Positions 19,159 through 30,464 are shown, counted from the stretch's first letter. The stretch: 64,000 nt of DNA from Sporolactobacillus pectinivorans (GCF_002802965.1 NZ_NXGA01000001.1:2976366-3040365); one strand, 5' to 3'. Made by a program: numbers and translations. The notes: generated from the letters alone by a model not told the origin.

Positions 19159-19542
19159 ATGACGCGCAACTGGTTTTCCGCCGTTACTTATGGAGTTGCC
19201 GCATCGTTCATCATTGTTCTGGCTTCCGCCGTGCTGCTTGCCTCACTTTTGCGCTTTACTTCATTTGCAGAAACCAGCGGATCAGTTCTGCCGATTGTTA
19301 TTTCTGTCATTGCCCTATTTATCGGCGGTACAATTGCAGGCTCAAAGATGAAAGAAAGAGGCCTCATGATCGGGGCTGTTACAGGACTTTTTTATTGTTT
19401 GTTCAGTCTCTGTTTTCAATACCTTGGCCTCGAGCGCGCCCCAGGCCTGATGCAATTTATTTATTTTCTGGCCAACGTCGCTGCCTCAGCAATTGGCGGC
19501 ACTGTCGGTGTCAATCTTTTTTCAGGTAAACACCGCTATTAG
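19159..19542 (+). CDS. yrzE: TIGR04086-family four-helix membrane protein (YrzE)
   Basis: The 127-residue protein is almost entirely hydrophobic, with four predicted membrane segments (about 8-33, 44-66, 71-94, 99-121). Length, composition and position between yrbG and yajC match B. subtilis YrzE. Its function is unknown. RBS CGGAGGTG stands before ATG 19159. Its stop codon (19540-19542) touches the left end of a family B repeat. Confidence 0.8.
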   Translation: MTRNWFSAVTYGVAASFIIVLASAVLLASLLRFTSFAETSGSVLPIVISVIALFIGGTIAGSKMKERGLMIGAVTGLFYCLFSLCFQYLGLERAPGLMQFIYFLANVAASAIGGTVGVNLFSGKHRY

Positions 19543-19863
19543 AGCCTGTTCAAAAAGGTGACGAAGGAGGACAGTCGCAGGCTAAAAACGCAACATCGTG
19601 TTGCAACGCCTGCACGAGGTCAGCCATGATTGTCAGAAGGTCGAGGCGGCGAAGTTTCGAGGACCGGAGCGTAGATTGACGCTGCGTGAACTAGCACAGG
19701 ACTTGCTGACTTCTGCGGTGTGCGCAGGACGTACTTACGCAGGATGCGGTGACTTTCGCGTTGTACACAGGACGTGTACGTATTTAGCGAAAGATCCTTT
19801 TAACTAATGCGGGCGTTGAGATTCGCCGCTGATCATTCGGTGACTTTTTGAACGCCCTCTATT
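19538..19863 (+). mobile_element. Family B inverted-repeat element, long copy (MITE-like)
   Basis: A 320-base unit (19541-19860). The left end AGAGCCTGTTCAAAAAGGTG and right end TGACTTTTTGAACGCCCTCT are imperfect inverted repeats. ATT flanks both sides (19538-19540, 19861-19863) as a possible 3-bp target duplication. The interior holds several hairpins, including CTTTCGC/GCGAAAG (19753-19759 with 19787-19793) enclosing GTACAC-AGGAC-GTGTAC (19763-19779), and repeated GCAGGA/CAGGAC words. The 69-codon ORF inside it is not convincing. No transposase is present. Confidence 0.82.
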
Positions 19864-19884
19864 AGTGAGAATTTTACCGGGAAT

Positions 19885-19916
19885 AAAAAAGCAGCCCCCG
19901 AGGGGGCTGCTTTTTT
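19885..19916. terminator. Bidirectional terminator between yrzE and yajC
   Basis: GCAGCCCC/GGGGCTGC stem (19891-19910), with an A run before it and a T run after it on both strands. Serves the convergent yrzE and queA-tgt-yajC transcripts. Confidence 0.92.
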
Positions 19917-19921
19917 ATTCG

Positions 19922-20266
19922 TTACTTTTCGGTATTTTCGGCGGCTGCCTCTTTAGCATCCTTCTTTTTAGCACTTTCATGCTCTTCTTCTGCCGCTGTG
20001 CCGGATTTTTTAACAATTGAACGGATCGCACTGCGTTCAAAAGAAAGTTTGCTGCTGCTGCTTCTCAGAACAATATTCTGATCGTCAAAGGATTCAACGG
20101 TGCCCTGAAGGCCACCGATCGTTATAACCTTGTCGCCGCGCGACAGCGAGGACTGCATTTCCTGTACTTGCTTTCTCTGTTTTTGTTGTGGGCGCAGAAT
20201 CAGAAAATAGAAAATCGCCACAAAGATAAGTATTGGTATAACCAAGCCTGTCAAGTTACCGCTCAT
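19922..20266 (-). CDS. yajC: Preprotein translocase accessory subunit YajC
   Basis: The 114-residue protein has a single N-terminal membrane anchor ending in the conserved ILRPQQKQRKQVQEM, followed by a small cytoplasmic domain (LSRGDKVITIGGLQGTVESF) and a charged low-complexity tail. YajC associates with SecDF-SecYEG. Last gene of queA-tgt-yajC, in the standard Bacillales order. Confidence 0.95.
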   Translation of the reverse strand: MSGNLTGLVIPILIFVAIFYFLILRPQQKQRKQVQEMQSSLSRGDKVITIGGLQGTVESFDDQNIVLRSSSSKLSFERSAIRSIVKKSGTAAEEEHESAKKKDAKEAAAENTEK

Positions 20267-20286
20267 GTTAAATCTCCCTTTCGGTC

Positions 20287-22472
<2,186 letters not shown>

Positions 22473-22495
22473 AACGCGTATACACTCTCTTTCAG

Positions 22496-22696
22496 TTAAC
22501 GTAGGTGATTAATAAAATACATAATCAATGATAGTACGATACTGATCACAATGCAGGTAACGATCGGAAACATGAATGTGACATTGCCCTTTTTGATCAG
22601 AATATCGCCTGGAAGCCTGCCGACAAGCGGCCAGCACAGTCCGATGACAAAAAGGACAACACCGGCAGCCATCAGGAATTTTCCGATATCCCCCAT
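22496..22696 (-). CDS. DUF2905 small membrane protein (YrzS)
   Basis: The 66-residue protein has two hydrophobic helices ([20 protein letters not shown] and [21 protein letters not shown]) separated by the family core [15 protein letters not shown]. It sits between ruvB and queA with only a few bases on each side, as in many Bacillales. Function unknown. Confidence 0.9.
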   Translation of the reverse strand: MGDIGKFLMAAGVVLFVIGLCWPLVGRLPGDILIKKGNVTFMFPIVTCIVISIVLSLIMYFINHLR

Positions 22697-22699
22697 GGA

Positions 22700-23701
22700 T
22701 CAGTCAGTCCTTTCACTATTAAAATGCCTGTACGCCAGATCCGTGACCACACGGCCGCGCGGTGTCCGCTGAATAAAGCCGCTCTGGAGCAGATAAGGTT
22801 CATGCACATCTTCAATGGTATGTCGTTCTTCCCCGATGGCGGCCGCCAAGGTATCCAGACCAACCGGACCGCCGCTAAATTTATGGATCATGCCTTCAAG
22901 CAGTTGATGATCTACGCGGTCCAGCCCAGCCTCGTCCACCTGAAGCCGATCCAGTCCCATCCGTGCGGTTTCCCTGTCAATGATGCCTCGCGTCTCAATC
23001 TGAGCAAAATCGCGAATCCTTTTCAGCAGCCGATTGGCAATGCGCGGTGTTCCTCTTGACCTGCCCGCGATTTCATCACAGGCATCATCCCTGATCTCCA
23101 CATGCAGCACAGAAGCCGTCCGCCTGATAATCATAGAAAGTTCGTCCGGGCTGTAAAACTGCAGCCGGCTGATGACACCGAACCGGTCACGCAGCGGGGG
23201 AGACAGATAACCGGCACGGGTTGTTGCGCCAACGAGTGTAAATGGCGGCAGATTCAGGCGGACAGAATGTGCCGTGTCGTCTTTTCCAATGACAATGTCC
23301 ATACAGAAATCTTCCATAGCCGGATAAAGAACTTCTTCAACATGGCGGCTCAGACGGTGTATTTCATCAATAAACAGAACATCCCCGGGTTCCAGAGAAG
23401 AAAGAACAGCCGCTAGATCTCCCGGTCGCTCCAGTGCGGGACCTGAAGTTGTCCGAATATGAGCTTCCATTTCATCCGCAATAATCATGGCGAGAGTCGT
23501 TTTTCCAAGTCCCGGAGGTCCATAAAGCAGCACATGGTCGAGAGGCTCGTGGCGTTCTCTTGCAGCTTTAATAAAAACTTTCAAGTTCCTTTTTATTTCT
23601 TCCTGCCCAATATAGTGATCCAGATCAGCGGGGCGAATCGACTTTTCCATACCCCGGTCTTCCAGCGTGGATTCACTGGAAAGCAGTCGTTCATCTTCCA
23701 T
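22700..23701 (-). CDS. ruvB: Holliday junction branch-migration ATPase RuvB
   Basis: The 333-residue AAA+ motor has Walker [15 protein letters not shown] (about 58), Walker [11 protein letters not shown], sensor 1 VGATTRAG and a C-terminal winged helix ([17 protein letters not shown]). Works as hexamers with RuvA. 16 bases downstream of ruvA, with GAGGAGG before ATG. No ruvC is nearby, normal for Firmicutes, which use RecU. Confidence 0.98.
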   Translation of the reverse strand: MEDERLLSSESTLEDRGMEKSIRPADLDHYIGQEEIKRNLKVFIKAARERHEPLDHVLLYGPPGLGKTTLAMIIADEMEAHIRTTSGPALERPGDLAAVLSSLEPGDVLFIDEIHRLSRHVEEVLYPAMEDFCMDIVIGKDDTAHSVRLNLPPFTLVGATTRAGYLSPPLRDRFGVISRLQFYSPDELSMIIRRTASVLHVEIRDDACDEIAGRSRGTPRIANRLLKRIRDFAQIETRGIIDRETARMGLDRLQVDEAGLDRVDHQLLEGMIHKFSGGPVGLDTLAAAIGEERHTIEDVHEPYLLQSGFIQRTPRGRVVTDLAYRHFNSERTD

Positions 23702-23717
23702 CTCAGCCGCCTCCTCG

Positions 23718-24308
23718 TCACGTATTCGTCAATAGGCGCAGCGCCTCTTTAACATAATTCTCCGCTGTCAGCTCCTGCTTTTTCAATTCCGGAATCACTC
23801 GATGGATTTCTCTTTCTGAGTAGCCAAGCATTTCTAACGCATCCAGCGCTTCGCTGAGCGCCGTATTTTCAGCATGAGCATCAGTATTCACATTATTTGA
23901 AACAGAAAAATCTGCAAGCTTTCCTTTTAGGTCAAGAATAATCTGCCCGGCTGTTTTTTTGCCGATGCCGGGAAAGCGGGTCAGATAGCGATTATCCTCA
24001 GCTTCGATTGCCTGGATGATCTCATCCGGATCTCCGGATGCCAGAACAGCCAGTGCATTCTTCGGTCCAATTCCCGAAACAGTCAGAAGTCTGACAAAAA
24101 GTTCCCGTTCTTCCCTTGTCTTAAATCCATACAAAATCATTGCGTCTTCCCGGACATATTGATAAATGTACACTTTCGTATCCTGATTCATCAGCGGCTG
24201 GTAACTAAACGGGTTGGCGCATACAATTTTATAGCCAATACCGCTTTGTTCAATGACAATGCCGTTTCCCGAAAGATACGATAATAAACCGCTTATATAG
24301 TCGAACAC
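23718..24308 (-). CDS. ruvA: Holliday junction DNA-binding protein RuvA
   Basis: The 196-residue protein has an N-terminal OB fold, two helix-hairpin-helix motifs ([14 protein letters not shown] and [20 protein letters not shown]) and a C-terminal domain that regulates RuvB. GTG start at 24308 with AAGGGG upstream. First gene of ruvAB and probably of a longer - strand unit through yajC. Confidence 0.97.
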   Translation of the reverse strand: MFDYISGLLSYLSGNGIVIEQSGIGYKIVCANPFSYQPLMNQDTKVYIYQYVREDAMILYGFKTREERELFVRLLTVSGIGPKNALAVLASGDPDEIIQAIEAEDNRYLTRFPGIGKKTAGQIILDLKGKLADFSVSNNVNTDAHAENTALSEALDALEMLGYSEREIHRVIPELKKQELTAENYVKEALRLLTNT

Positions 24309-24430
24309 TTACTTAACCCCTTATCCGGCAGCCATGAATCCTGCCCGCTGTCAATATATTCATATCATATCACACGGTCCGGAATTATCACAAAAATTAT
24401 CAGCTGGAGTGAACTGCCGATAAAGCCGTG

Positions 24431-24464
24431 CAAAAAGAAAAGGACATCTTTTCATCAATGTCCT
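24431..24464 (-). terminator. Intrinsic terminator of yebC
   Basis: AGGACAT/ATGTCCT stem (24441-24464), followed on the minus strand by TTTTCTTTTT. Confidence 0.75.
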
Positions 24465-24527
24465 GACTTACCTGCCTGACGGTATAAAAAAACTATAAGG
24501 TTTGGAAATTGCAGAGCGGATTCCGGA

Positions 24528-25256
24528 TCAGGCTTCTTCCAGATTGCTGTAGATGTCCTGAACATCGTCGTTGTCTTCAAGGACATCCATCAACTCTTCC
24601 ATTTTCTCAAGATCCTGTCCGGTAAGCGATGTTGTTGTTTTTGGAACCATGGCTACTTCGGCCCTGTCAATGGCATAGCCCTTTTCTTCTTCAAGCACTT
24701 TTTTAACGGTGTCAAAAGATTCCGGTGAAGTGGTAATCACAAAGCGATCTTCTTCTGTGCGCAAATCGTCTGCACCTGCATCAATCGCGTCCATCATCAC
24801 TTGATCCTCATCTAGCTCATCTTTTTTCTCAATTTCAATCAGGCCCTGCTTATCAAACATAAAAGCCACACTGCCGGATTCACCAAGATTGCCACCGCTC
24901 TTACTAAACGCATGACGAATTTCCGAAGCAGATCTGTTTCTATTGTCCGTCAAAACGTCTACCATTACCGCCACACCGCCGGGGCCATATCCTTCATAAG
25001 TTATTTCATCATAGGTAACGCCATCCAGATCACCGGTTGCTTTTTTGATTGCCCGGGAAATATTGTCGTTCGGCATATTGGCGGCCTTCGCCTTTTCAAT
25101 GGCATGCCGGAGTCCGGCATTCATTTCCGGATCGCCGCCTCCGTGTCTCGCTTCAAGAAAAATATCCTTGGAAAGTTTCATAAATGCTTTCCCGCGAATG
25201 GCATCCATCGCATTTTTCTTATGCTGTATATTGTTCCATTTCGAATGTCCTGACAT
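24528..25256 (-). CDS. YebC/PmpR-family regulator / translation factor (YrbC)
   Basis: The 242-residue protein has the invariant N-terminus [19 protein letters not shown] and [20 protein letters not shown], plus an acidic C-terminus. The family binds DNA as regulators, and some members help ribosomes through polyproline stretches; which applies here is not visible. The start at 25256 follows GGGAGGAG; the frame is open 57 bases upstream. Same place as yrbC in B. subtilis, with no bofC or csbX between it and ruvA. Confidence 0.95.
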   Translation of the reverse strand: MSGHSKWNNIQHKKNAMDAIRGKAFMKLSKDIFLEARHGGGDPEMNAGLRHAIEKAKAANMPNDNISRAIKKATGDLDGVTYDEITYEGYGPGGVAVMVDVLTDNRNRSASEIRHAFSKSGGNLGESGSVAFMFDKQGLIEIEKKDELDEDQVMMDAIDAGADDLRTEEDRFVITTSPESFDTVKKVLEEEKGYAIDRAEVAMVPKTTTSLTGQDLEKMEELMDVLEDNDDVQDIYSNLEEA

Positions 25257-25430
25257 AGTTCTTCTCCTCCCACACACCGTTAGTCCACCCAGAGTGTTTA
25301 TTCGGTTCATCATGATTTAAATCAATCAACAATGCCCTCAGATTCTATTCACCCCAGGTCCTTATTTCTTATATACTCCGCGCAAGATCCAAACGCAACA
25401 CCGTTTTCATTATACCTATTTTTGTTTCTG

Positions 25431-25467
25431 AAAAAAAGAGCAGGGAACTGTTTCCCCGCTCTTTTAG
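25431..25467 (-). terminator. Intrinsic terminator of the coxA-like gene
   Basis: AAAGAGC...GCTCTTT stem with an inner GGGAA/TTCCC pairing, followed on the minus strand by seven T residues. Confidence 0.88.
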
Positions 25468-25494
25468 TCAATGATCGAAAATTCATTTTTTTAA

Positions 25495-26046
25495 TTACTT
25501 GCTGTTGTTTTGAAATGGCCGTTTCAGAGCACGCGACAGATCGTCAATAATACCGACAATATCCGAACGGACTTCACGCGTACCTTTTCCAGCATTGAAA
25601 TTTGCCGCATCCGTCTTAATTCTTTGGATATAACGATTATCCGTTGTCACGTAGACCGTTCTGTTGCCTGCCAGCGGTTTTATTGCGTCTCTTACTTTGC
25701 TGGCCAGCCCGGAGTTATTGGCGTGGATATTTGCCGGAACCGCACCCACCAGTACATTATTTCTGCTTACAACCGCGTAGGCACTGCCAACACCCTTAAC
25801 CGTATTAGCCCGATCAGCAATTTTCTTTGCAAGCCGGCGTTCGTTCGGATAGTTATAGCGATCCTGCCTGTTCGTATCCATGTTGACATTTTCCGGTTGA
25901 TATGGATAAGCGGTATTAGGATTGTTTCTGTAGGTGACATTACGCGGTGTGTTTGGATTGTTATAAGCCGCGTTGCCCGCCCCGCAACCGGGTAATATGC
26001 CACCAATGGCCAGTGCTGCGCTTAATGCCAGTATTGCTTTTTTCAA
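25495..26046 (-). CDS. YhcN/YlaJ-family sporulation lipoprotein (CoxA/YrbB-like)
   Basis: The 183-residue protein has a lipoprotein signal peptide ending in ILPGC, so the cysteine near residue 20 should be lipidated. A mature domain follows (ERRLAKKIADRANTVKGVGSAYAVV ... LASKVRDAIK) of the YhcN/YlaJ type found in spore-membrane and cortex lipoproteins. TTG start at 26046 with AAAGGGGG upstream. It directly follows safA, the place of coxA (yrbB, a cortex protein) in B. subtilis. Probably expressed late in sporulation (inference). Confidence 0.85.
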   Translation of the reverse strand: MKKAILALSAALAIGGILPGCGAGNAAYNNPNTPRNVTYRNNPNTAYPYQPENVNMDTNRQDRYNYPNERRLAKKIADRANTVKGVGSAYAVVSRNNVLVGAVPANIHANNSGLASKVRDAIKPLAGNRTVYVTTDNRYIQRIKTDAANFNAGKGTREVRSDIVGIIDDLSRALKRPFQNNSK

Positions 26047-26146
26047 TGCAAATCCCCCTTTCACATTTATTTTGTGTGCAGAAGGAGGATTTTACGCTGA
26101 TGAATTCTTCCAAACGAGAAGTAAATATTAGAAAAAGGGAAAAGCA

Positions 26147-27610
26147 TTATTTTTTACCGGTCGGCTTGGCTGGTGCCTGAGGCTGATACACAGGCGCAGA
26201 AACCGGCGACATTCCCGAATAAGGCACTGTCGGAGGCTGATTTCCTCCGTAATACCCAAATGCAGGTGACGTAGCAAAAGGTGAATAAGGGGTGCCGGGT
26301 CCGCCGCAATTGCATGGTTTTTGAGGATTCATGGCTGGCATGAATGGATAAGGGTAGCCTCCTACGGTTCCCTGGCTCATCGATTTGCTTTTCCCGGCCA
26401 TATTCTGCTGGCCGGTAGGATTTTGCACCATCTTCCCTGCGACAGGCCCGTTTGGTTTTCCCGATCCAATCCATGGAGATAGAGACTGCTGGACACTTTT
26501 TCCTCCCTGATAGGTTCCGACTGCCGGTTGATGGGCCTGAATCATTCCCTTCGGAAGAAAAGGATATGGCTGTGCCGGGTTCATGACGGCCGGCTCCAAT
26601 TTTCCTGATCCGGGACCTTGAGCACCACCAGACAAAACATTCTTCGTGGGACTGGTTGCACTTGGCATGGCAGCAGCACTTACACCAGGTTTAACAGGCG
26701 GATTTTGTGCTGCTGGAGAATAAAGATTGCTAGGTGCAGACTGAGCGGCCGGACTTGTCACGCTGGCCGGACTGCCCGGATACTGCGGGTTATAGGCTGC
26801 AGGTTGCACCGCCGGGTTGATCGTATTCCCCATATACCCTGAAGAAATTGGAGAATAAGGGTTCCCATTATTTGGCGCTGCCGATGGACTGACTGCGCCA
26901 GCCTGGTTTGTATATGGGTTATAGTAAGGGTTCATGTGATTGGGCTGAACGGCCGGACTGACTGCGGAACCCGGATTACCGGAAAATGCAGGGAGATAAG
27001 GATTCCCGTAATACGGCATAACGGCCGGATTCACATTTCCTCCTATATTCCCTGTCTGCTCCGGATAGCTTGTATATCCCGGGGCGCTCTGCATATTCTG
27101 TCCAGTCGGCCCTGTCACTGAAGGCTGAGCATTCTGGCCTGGAAGTATATTTCCCGTATTCTGAAAATAGCCGGCTGATCCTGCAGAGTAGGGATCGCTG
27201 CTTACTTTGGGATAAAATATTGTTTTATAATCCCCTGAGCCGGATGGTGATTGAACCGTTGCAGCTGGGGCAACCGGGGCTCCTTTTTCCTTCTCATGGG
27301 CTCCTGCAACGACATTAGGCCCCTGAGCTGCTCCGGAAACACTATTCACCTTTTGTGTAGGCGCGGTGACGGGTTTCTTGGGTTGGGCCGGTGCCGCCGC
27401 TAAAGGCTGTGTTTGTACCGGCTTTTTGGGCTTTTCGGAACGTTCCACTTTCAGCGGCTGCACACCGCCTGATACTTTTACCTTCATTCCCGGAACCAGA
27501 TTTTCATCGGTTAATCCGTTGTTCATATCCCTGAAATCATTAATCGCCATTTCATTTTTTTGAGCGATTCCCGCTAATGAATCACCGTTCTGAACCACAT
27601 ATAATTTCAC
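26147..27610 (-). CDS. safA: Spore coat assembly protein SafA (LysM)
   Basis: The 487-residue protein has an N-terminal LysM domain (KLYVVQNGDSLAGIAQKNEMA through PGMKVKVSG, about residues 1-50), a P/A/K linker, and a long, low-complexity P-, N-, G- and Y-rich tail with imperfect NPY.SP..G/A..AV repeats (about 180-310) and PYPF.P blocks. SafA organises the inner spore coat and binds the cortex through LysM. I prefer GTG 27610, giving MKLYVVQ; the ATG three codons earlier touches the ribosome site. It is about 100 residues longer than the B. subtilis protein and lacks an obvious cysteine-rich coat signature. Confidence 0.88.
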   Translation of the reverse strand: MKLYVVQNGDSLAGIAQKNEMAINDFRDMNNGLTDENLVPGMKVKVSGGVQPLKVERSEKPKKPVQTQPLAAAPAQPKKPVTAPTQKVNSVSGAAQGPNVVAGAHEKEKGAPVAPAATVQSPSGSGDYKTIFYPKVSSDPYSAGSAGYFQNTGNILPGQNAQPSVTGPTGQNMQSAPGYTSYPEQTGNIGGNVNPAVMPYYGNPYLPAFSGNPGSAVSPAVQPNHMNPYYNPYTNQAGAVSPSAAPNNGNPYSPISSGYMGNTINPAVQPAAYNPQYPGSPASVTSPAAQSAPSNLYSPAAQNPPVKPGVSAAAMPSATSPTKNVLSGGAQGPGSGKLEPAVMNPAQPYPFLPKGMIQAHQPAVGTYQGGKSVQQSLSPWIGSGKPNGPVAGKMVQNPTGQQNMAGKSKSMSQGTVGGYPYPFMPAMNPQKPCNCGGPGTPYSPFATSPAFGYYGGNQPPTVPYSGMSPVSAPVYQPQAPAKPTGKK

Positions 27611-27808
27611 GGTTTTCATCCCTCCTGTGAATGTCGTTAATATATATATGGTTTTTCTGGGCGTTTTGCCACTAAAAAAGAAAAGAAGGAGCTGGCAGGA
27701 TGAGTAAAATGCTCACTTTCAAATCGCAGATTCTGCTTTTTCAACGTGCAACTTTCTTAACGATTGTCTATAATGAAAACAAATAATGATTGTTGCGGAG
27801 TGTTAAAA

Positions 27809-28345
27809 ATGACGCAAGCGGGAGAAAAACGCATCACTGCTAAAGAAAGACGGCACCTGATTCTGGAATGCCTTCAGTCATCGTCTGACCCGATAACCGG
27901 CGGCGAATTAGCGGAGCGGATGAATGTCAGCCGTCAAGTTATCGTTCAGGATATCTCGTTGATTAAAGCAAAAGAATACCCGATCATTGCGACTTCACAA
28001 GGTTATTTGTTCATCGGCAGGTCCGGTTTGGATATGAAAACGCGCACGATCGCCTGCCATCACACGATCCGGGAGACGGAGCAAGAACTGAAGTTAATTG
28101 TCGATTGCGGCGTCACTGTAGTCAATGTGACTGTAGAGCATCCGCTTTACGGCGAAATCACCGGCTCGCTGATGATACGGAATCACGCGGATGTAGCCCA
28201 TTTTATCAGCAGGCTTCAAACAACAGGTGCTTCGCTGCTTTCCTCACTCACTGACGGAATCCATCTTCATCAGCTTGAAGCTCCTTCCGACGGTCAGATT
28301 GATGACGCAGTCAGAGTATTAAAAAAGGCAGGTTATTTATTATAA
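27809..28345 (+). CDS. niaR: NiaR: niacin-responsive repressor of NAD biosynthesis
   Basis: The 178-residue regulator has an N-terminal HTH_11 domain (about 10-60: LILECLQSS, then LAERMNVSRQVIVQDISLIK) and a C-terminal 3H domain with the spaced histidines that bind metal and nicotinate (CHH, VEHPLYGEI, NHADVAHF, IHLHQL). In B. subtilis NiaR (YrxA) represses nadBCA-nifS and niacin transport and is encoded beside them. Here those genes are absent between safA and niaR. A TATAAT box lies at about 27769. ATG 27809 has GCGGAG upstream. Its last codons overlap the obg terminator. Confidence 0.9.
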   Translation: MTQAGEKRITAKERRHLILECLQSSSDPITGGELAERMNVSRQVIVQDISLIKAKEYPIIATSQGYLFIGRSGLDMKTRTIACHHTIRETEQELKLIVDCGVTVVNVTVEHPLYGEITGSLMIRNHADVAHFISRLQTTGASLLSSLTDGIHLHQLEAPSDGQIDDAVRVLKKAGYLL

Positions 28346-28351
28346 CCCGCC
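28321..28351 (-). terminator. Intrinsic terminator of spo0B-obg
   Basis: GGCAGGTTAT/ATAACCCGCC hairpin, followed on the minus strand by CTTTTTT. It is embedded in the last codons and stop of niaR on the other strand. Confidence 0.8.
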
Positions 28352-28406
28352 TGTCCATCTATCTATGCCCCTGAATGTACTTTTTTCTTGCATATTGACT
28401 GCCCTA

Positions 28407-29690
28407 TTAATCGGTATACTCAAATTCAAAGTCCATGATGCGCACTGTGTCGCCCTCGGTCACGCCGCGTCTTCTCAGTTCATCGTCCACGCCCATGCTG
28501 CGCAGCTGTCTCGCAAATCTTCTGACAGCCTCATCATGCTGAAAATTCGTCATCTTGAACAGAAGTTCCACTTTTGGCCCGGAAACACTAAATACACCAT
28601 CGCTGCCCCTCGTTATCACAAACGGCTCCTCTTCCTTTTCAAATTGGTAAAGAGCCTCACCCTCCAATTTCGGTTCTTCTTCAAGAGGAAAAACCGGTGT
28701 GGTCTGTATCAGTTCATAAACCTTGCCTGTCAGTGCGCTCAGTCCCGAATGGGTCAGCGATGACACCGGATAAACCGGAACATCCGGTCCGATTTTTTCT
28801 TTAAACAGCTCCAGATTCCGTGAAGCATCCGGCATGTCCATTTTGCTGGCGGCAATCACTTGCGGGCGTTCTGTAAGACGCAGCTGATAACTTTGAAGTT
28901 CCTCATTGATCTTTTGATAATCCTCAAAAGGATCCCGCCCTTCGCTTCCGGACATATCGACAACGTGGATAATCACTCGGGTACGTTCAATGTGCCTCAG
29001 AAATTCGTACCCTAATCCCGCACCCTGGCTTGCACCTTCGATCAGTCCCGGGAGATCGGCCAAGACGAAACTCTGTCCCTCTCCTACAGATACGACGCCC
29101 AGATTTGGCACTAGGGTAGTAAAATGATAAGCGGCAATTTTCGGTTTTGCCGAGGTGACCGCTGCAAGTAGCGTCGATTTTCCAACACTCGGAAAGCCGA
29201 CCATTCCCGCATCCGCAAGCAGTTTCAGTTCAAGCTGAACATCACGTTCATCTCCCGGTGCGCCGTTTTCGGAAATATAGGGCGCCGGATTGGCCGGCGT
29301 TGAAAACCTGGTATTGCCTCTTCCTCCGCGCCCGCCCGCGGCAATTATTGCCTGCTGACCGTTTTCAGTCAGATCGGCCAGCACTGCCTTGGTCTGGCGA
29401 TCCCGTACGAGTGTACCGGGTGGAACCTGTACAATTAAAGGTTCGGCATTTTTTCCATGCTGGTTTTTAGTCCGGCCGTTTTCACCTTTCTGTCCTTTAA
29501 AATGATGTTTATAGCGAAAATCCATTAATGTATTTAGGCCTTCATTCACTTCAAAGATGACATCGGCTCCCTTTCCCCCGTCACCGCCTGCCGGTCCTCC
29601 GTCAGGTACATACTTCTCACGCCGGAAAGCAACCATCCCGTTGCCTCCGTCACCGCCTTTGACATATATGTTTACTTGATCGACAAACAC
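28407..29690 (-). CDS. obg: Obg/CgtA ribosome-associated GTPase
   Basis: A GTPase of about 427 residues with the glycine-rich Obg fold ([15 protein letters not shown] start, about 1-158), a GTPase domain (G1 [12 protein letters not shown]3 [11 protein letters not shown]4-like ASKMD) and a C-terminal OCT domain ([15 protein letters not shown]...). Essential in 50S assembly and linked to stress and sporulation initiation. I prefer GTG 29690 (MFVDQV, GAGGTGG upstream). It overlaps the end of spo0B by 19 bases. Confidence 0.97.
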   Translation of the reverse strand: MFVDQVNIYVKGGDGGNGMVAFRREKYVPDGGPAGGDGGKGADVIFEVNEGLNTLMDFRYKHHFKGQKGENGRTKNQHGKNAEPLIVQVPPGTLVRDRQTKAVLADLTENGQQAIIAAGGRGGRGNTRFSTPANPAPYISENGAPGDERDVQLELKLLADAGMVGFPSVGKSTLLAAVTSAKPKIAAYHFTTLVPNLGVVSVGEGQSFVLADLPGLIEGASQGAGLGYEFLRHIERTRVIIHVVDMSGSEGRDPFEDYQKINEELQSYQLRLTERPQVIAASKMDMPDASRNLELFKEKIGPDVPVYPVSSLTHSGLSALTGKVYELIQTTPVFPLEEEPKLEGEALYQFEKEEEPFVITRGSDGVFSVSGPKVELLFKMTNFQHDEAVRRFARQLRSMGVDDELRRRGVTEGDTVRIMDFEFEYTD

Positions 29691-30229
29691 AAATTCCACC
29701 TCATTTTCCCAATAGGACTGTCAGTTGTTACATAGTGTTCGACCCAATGGACCGATTGATTCAGCCCGAACTCATTCATTTGAAGACGCGCCTTCCCAGC
29801 ATCTTTCAACACTCCACTGAAAACCACGCTGATATGGAAAGCCGATCCTAAATTTTCAAAAATAATCTGCACCTGATTTTCTGCAGCTTCGGAAACCTGC
29901 TCCTCCAGAACGGCAAAAAAGCAGTGAAAAAAATCGGTAAGGTACCGGTCATGCTCTGATAGATCCGCTTCCGGCCCCGAAACGGTCAATCCAAGAAGAA
30001 AAGGATGGACTGACCAGTCATAAACGATCAGGTAAAAAGCACATTCAGGGATACTTAAATCGGAAATCCGAGACTGGTTTTTGAATTTTTCAGTGATCCG
30101 GTCGAGTACCTCATTGGCTTTCTGCGGTCTGTTCAGATACAGGTAACCCTTAATCAGCTGAATATCATTCAGCAGGACATGCCTCGCTGAACTGATCATA
30201 CTGATTCCTTTTTCTTCATTGATCATCAT
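29672..30229 (-). CDS. spo0B: Spo0B-like sporulation phosphotransferase (variant active-site motif)
   Basis: The 185-residue protein is placed between rpmA and obg exactly like spo0B. The helix [20 protein letters not shown] aligns with the phospho-accepting helix of B. subtilis Spo0B (HSRHDWMNKLQLIKG as I recall it). The histidine and the N/QLIKG are kept, but the D-W after it is V-L. The rest (Spo0B C-terminal, GHKL-like fold) is divergent but equal in length. Spo0B passes phosphate from Spo0F to Spo0A. The start is uncertain; ATG 30199, with AAAGGA upstream, is an alternative. Confidence 0.83.
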   Translation of the reverse strand: MMINEEKGISMISSARHVLLNDIQLIKGYLYLNRPQKANEVLDRITEKFKNQSRISDLSIPECAFYLIVYDWSVHPFLLGLTVSGPEADLSEHDRYLTDFFHCFFAVLEEQVSEAAENQVQIIFENLGSAFHISVVFSGVLKDAGKARLQMNEFGLNQSVHWVEHYVTTDSPIGKMRWNLCLSIK

Positions 30230-30366
30230 CCGACCATCCCTTTGTTTGATCTCAATACGACAAGTATATCAGAAAAAGTCGGAAATGATTTCCATTACAG
30301 ATGAAGATAGAGGAAACTTGTCTCCACATGATCAGCTAGAAAAATTTTATGTCTTCTTAACAGTAT

Positions 30367-30419
30367 AAAAAAGCAGCCAATTAAGCCTTTTGCCTCTGCA
30401 AAAAACCTATTGGCTGCCT
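30367..30419 (-). terminator. Terminator of rplU-prp-rpmA
   Basis: GGCAGCCAAT/ATTGGCTGC stem (30372-30418), followed on the minus strand by TTTTTTA. The loop of about 30 bases is long. Confidence 0.82.
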
Positions 30420-30464
30420 TCTTTTCTGATGCATCAAACATGGACGCATGTATGTGCCGTCTGA

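Noticed and set aside
19598..19807. 69-codon ORF inside the family B repeat, sharing the peptide pattern DFRVVHRTCT with an ORF at 36166-36438
   Set aside because: The similarity comes from the shared DNA repeat module. There is no ribosome site, the composition is odd, and the two frames diverge outside the repeat.
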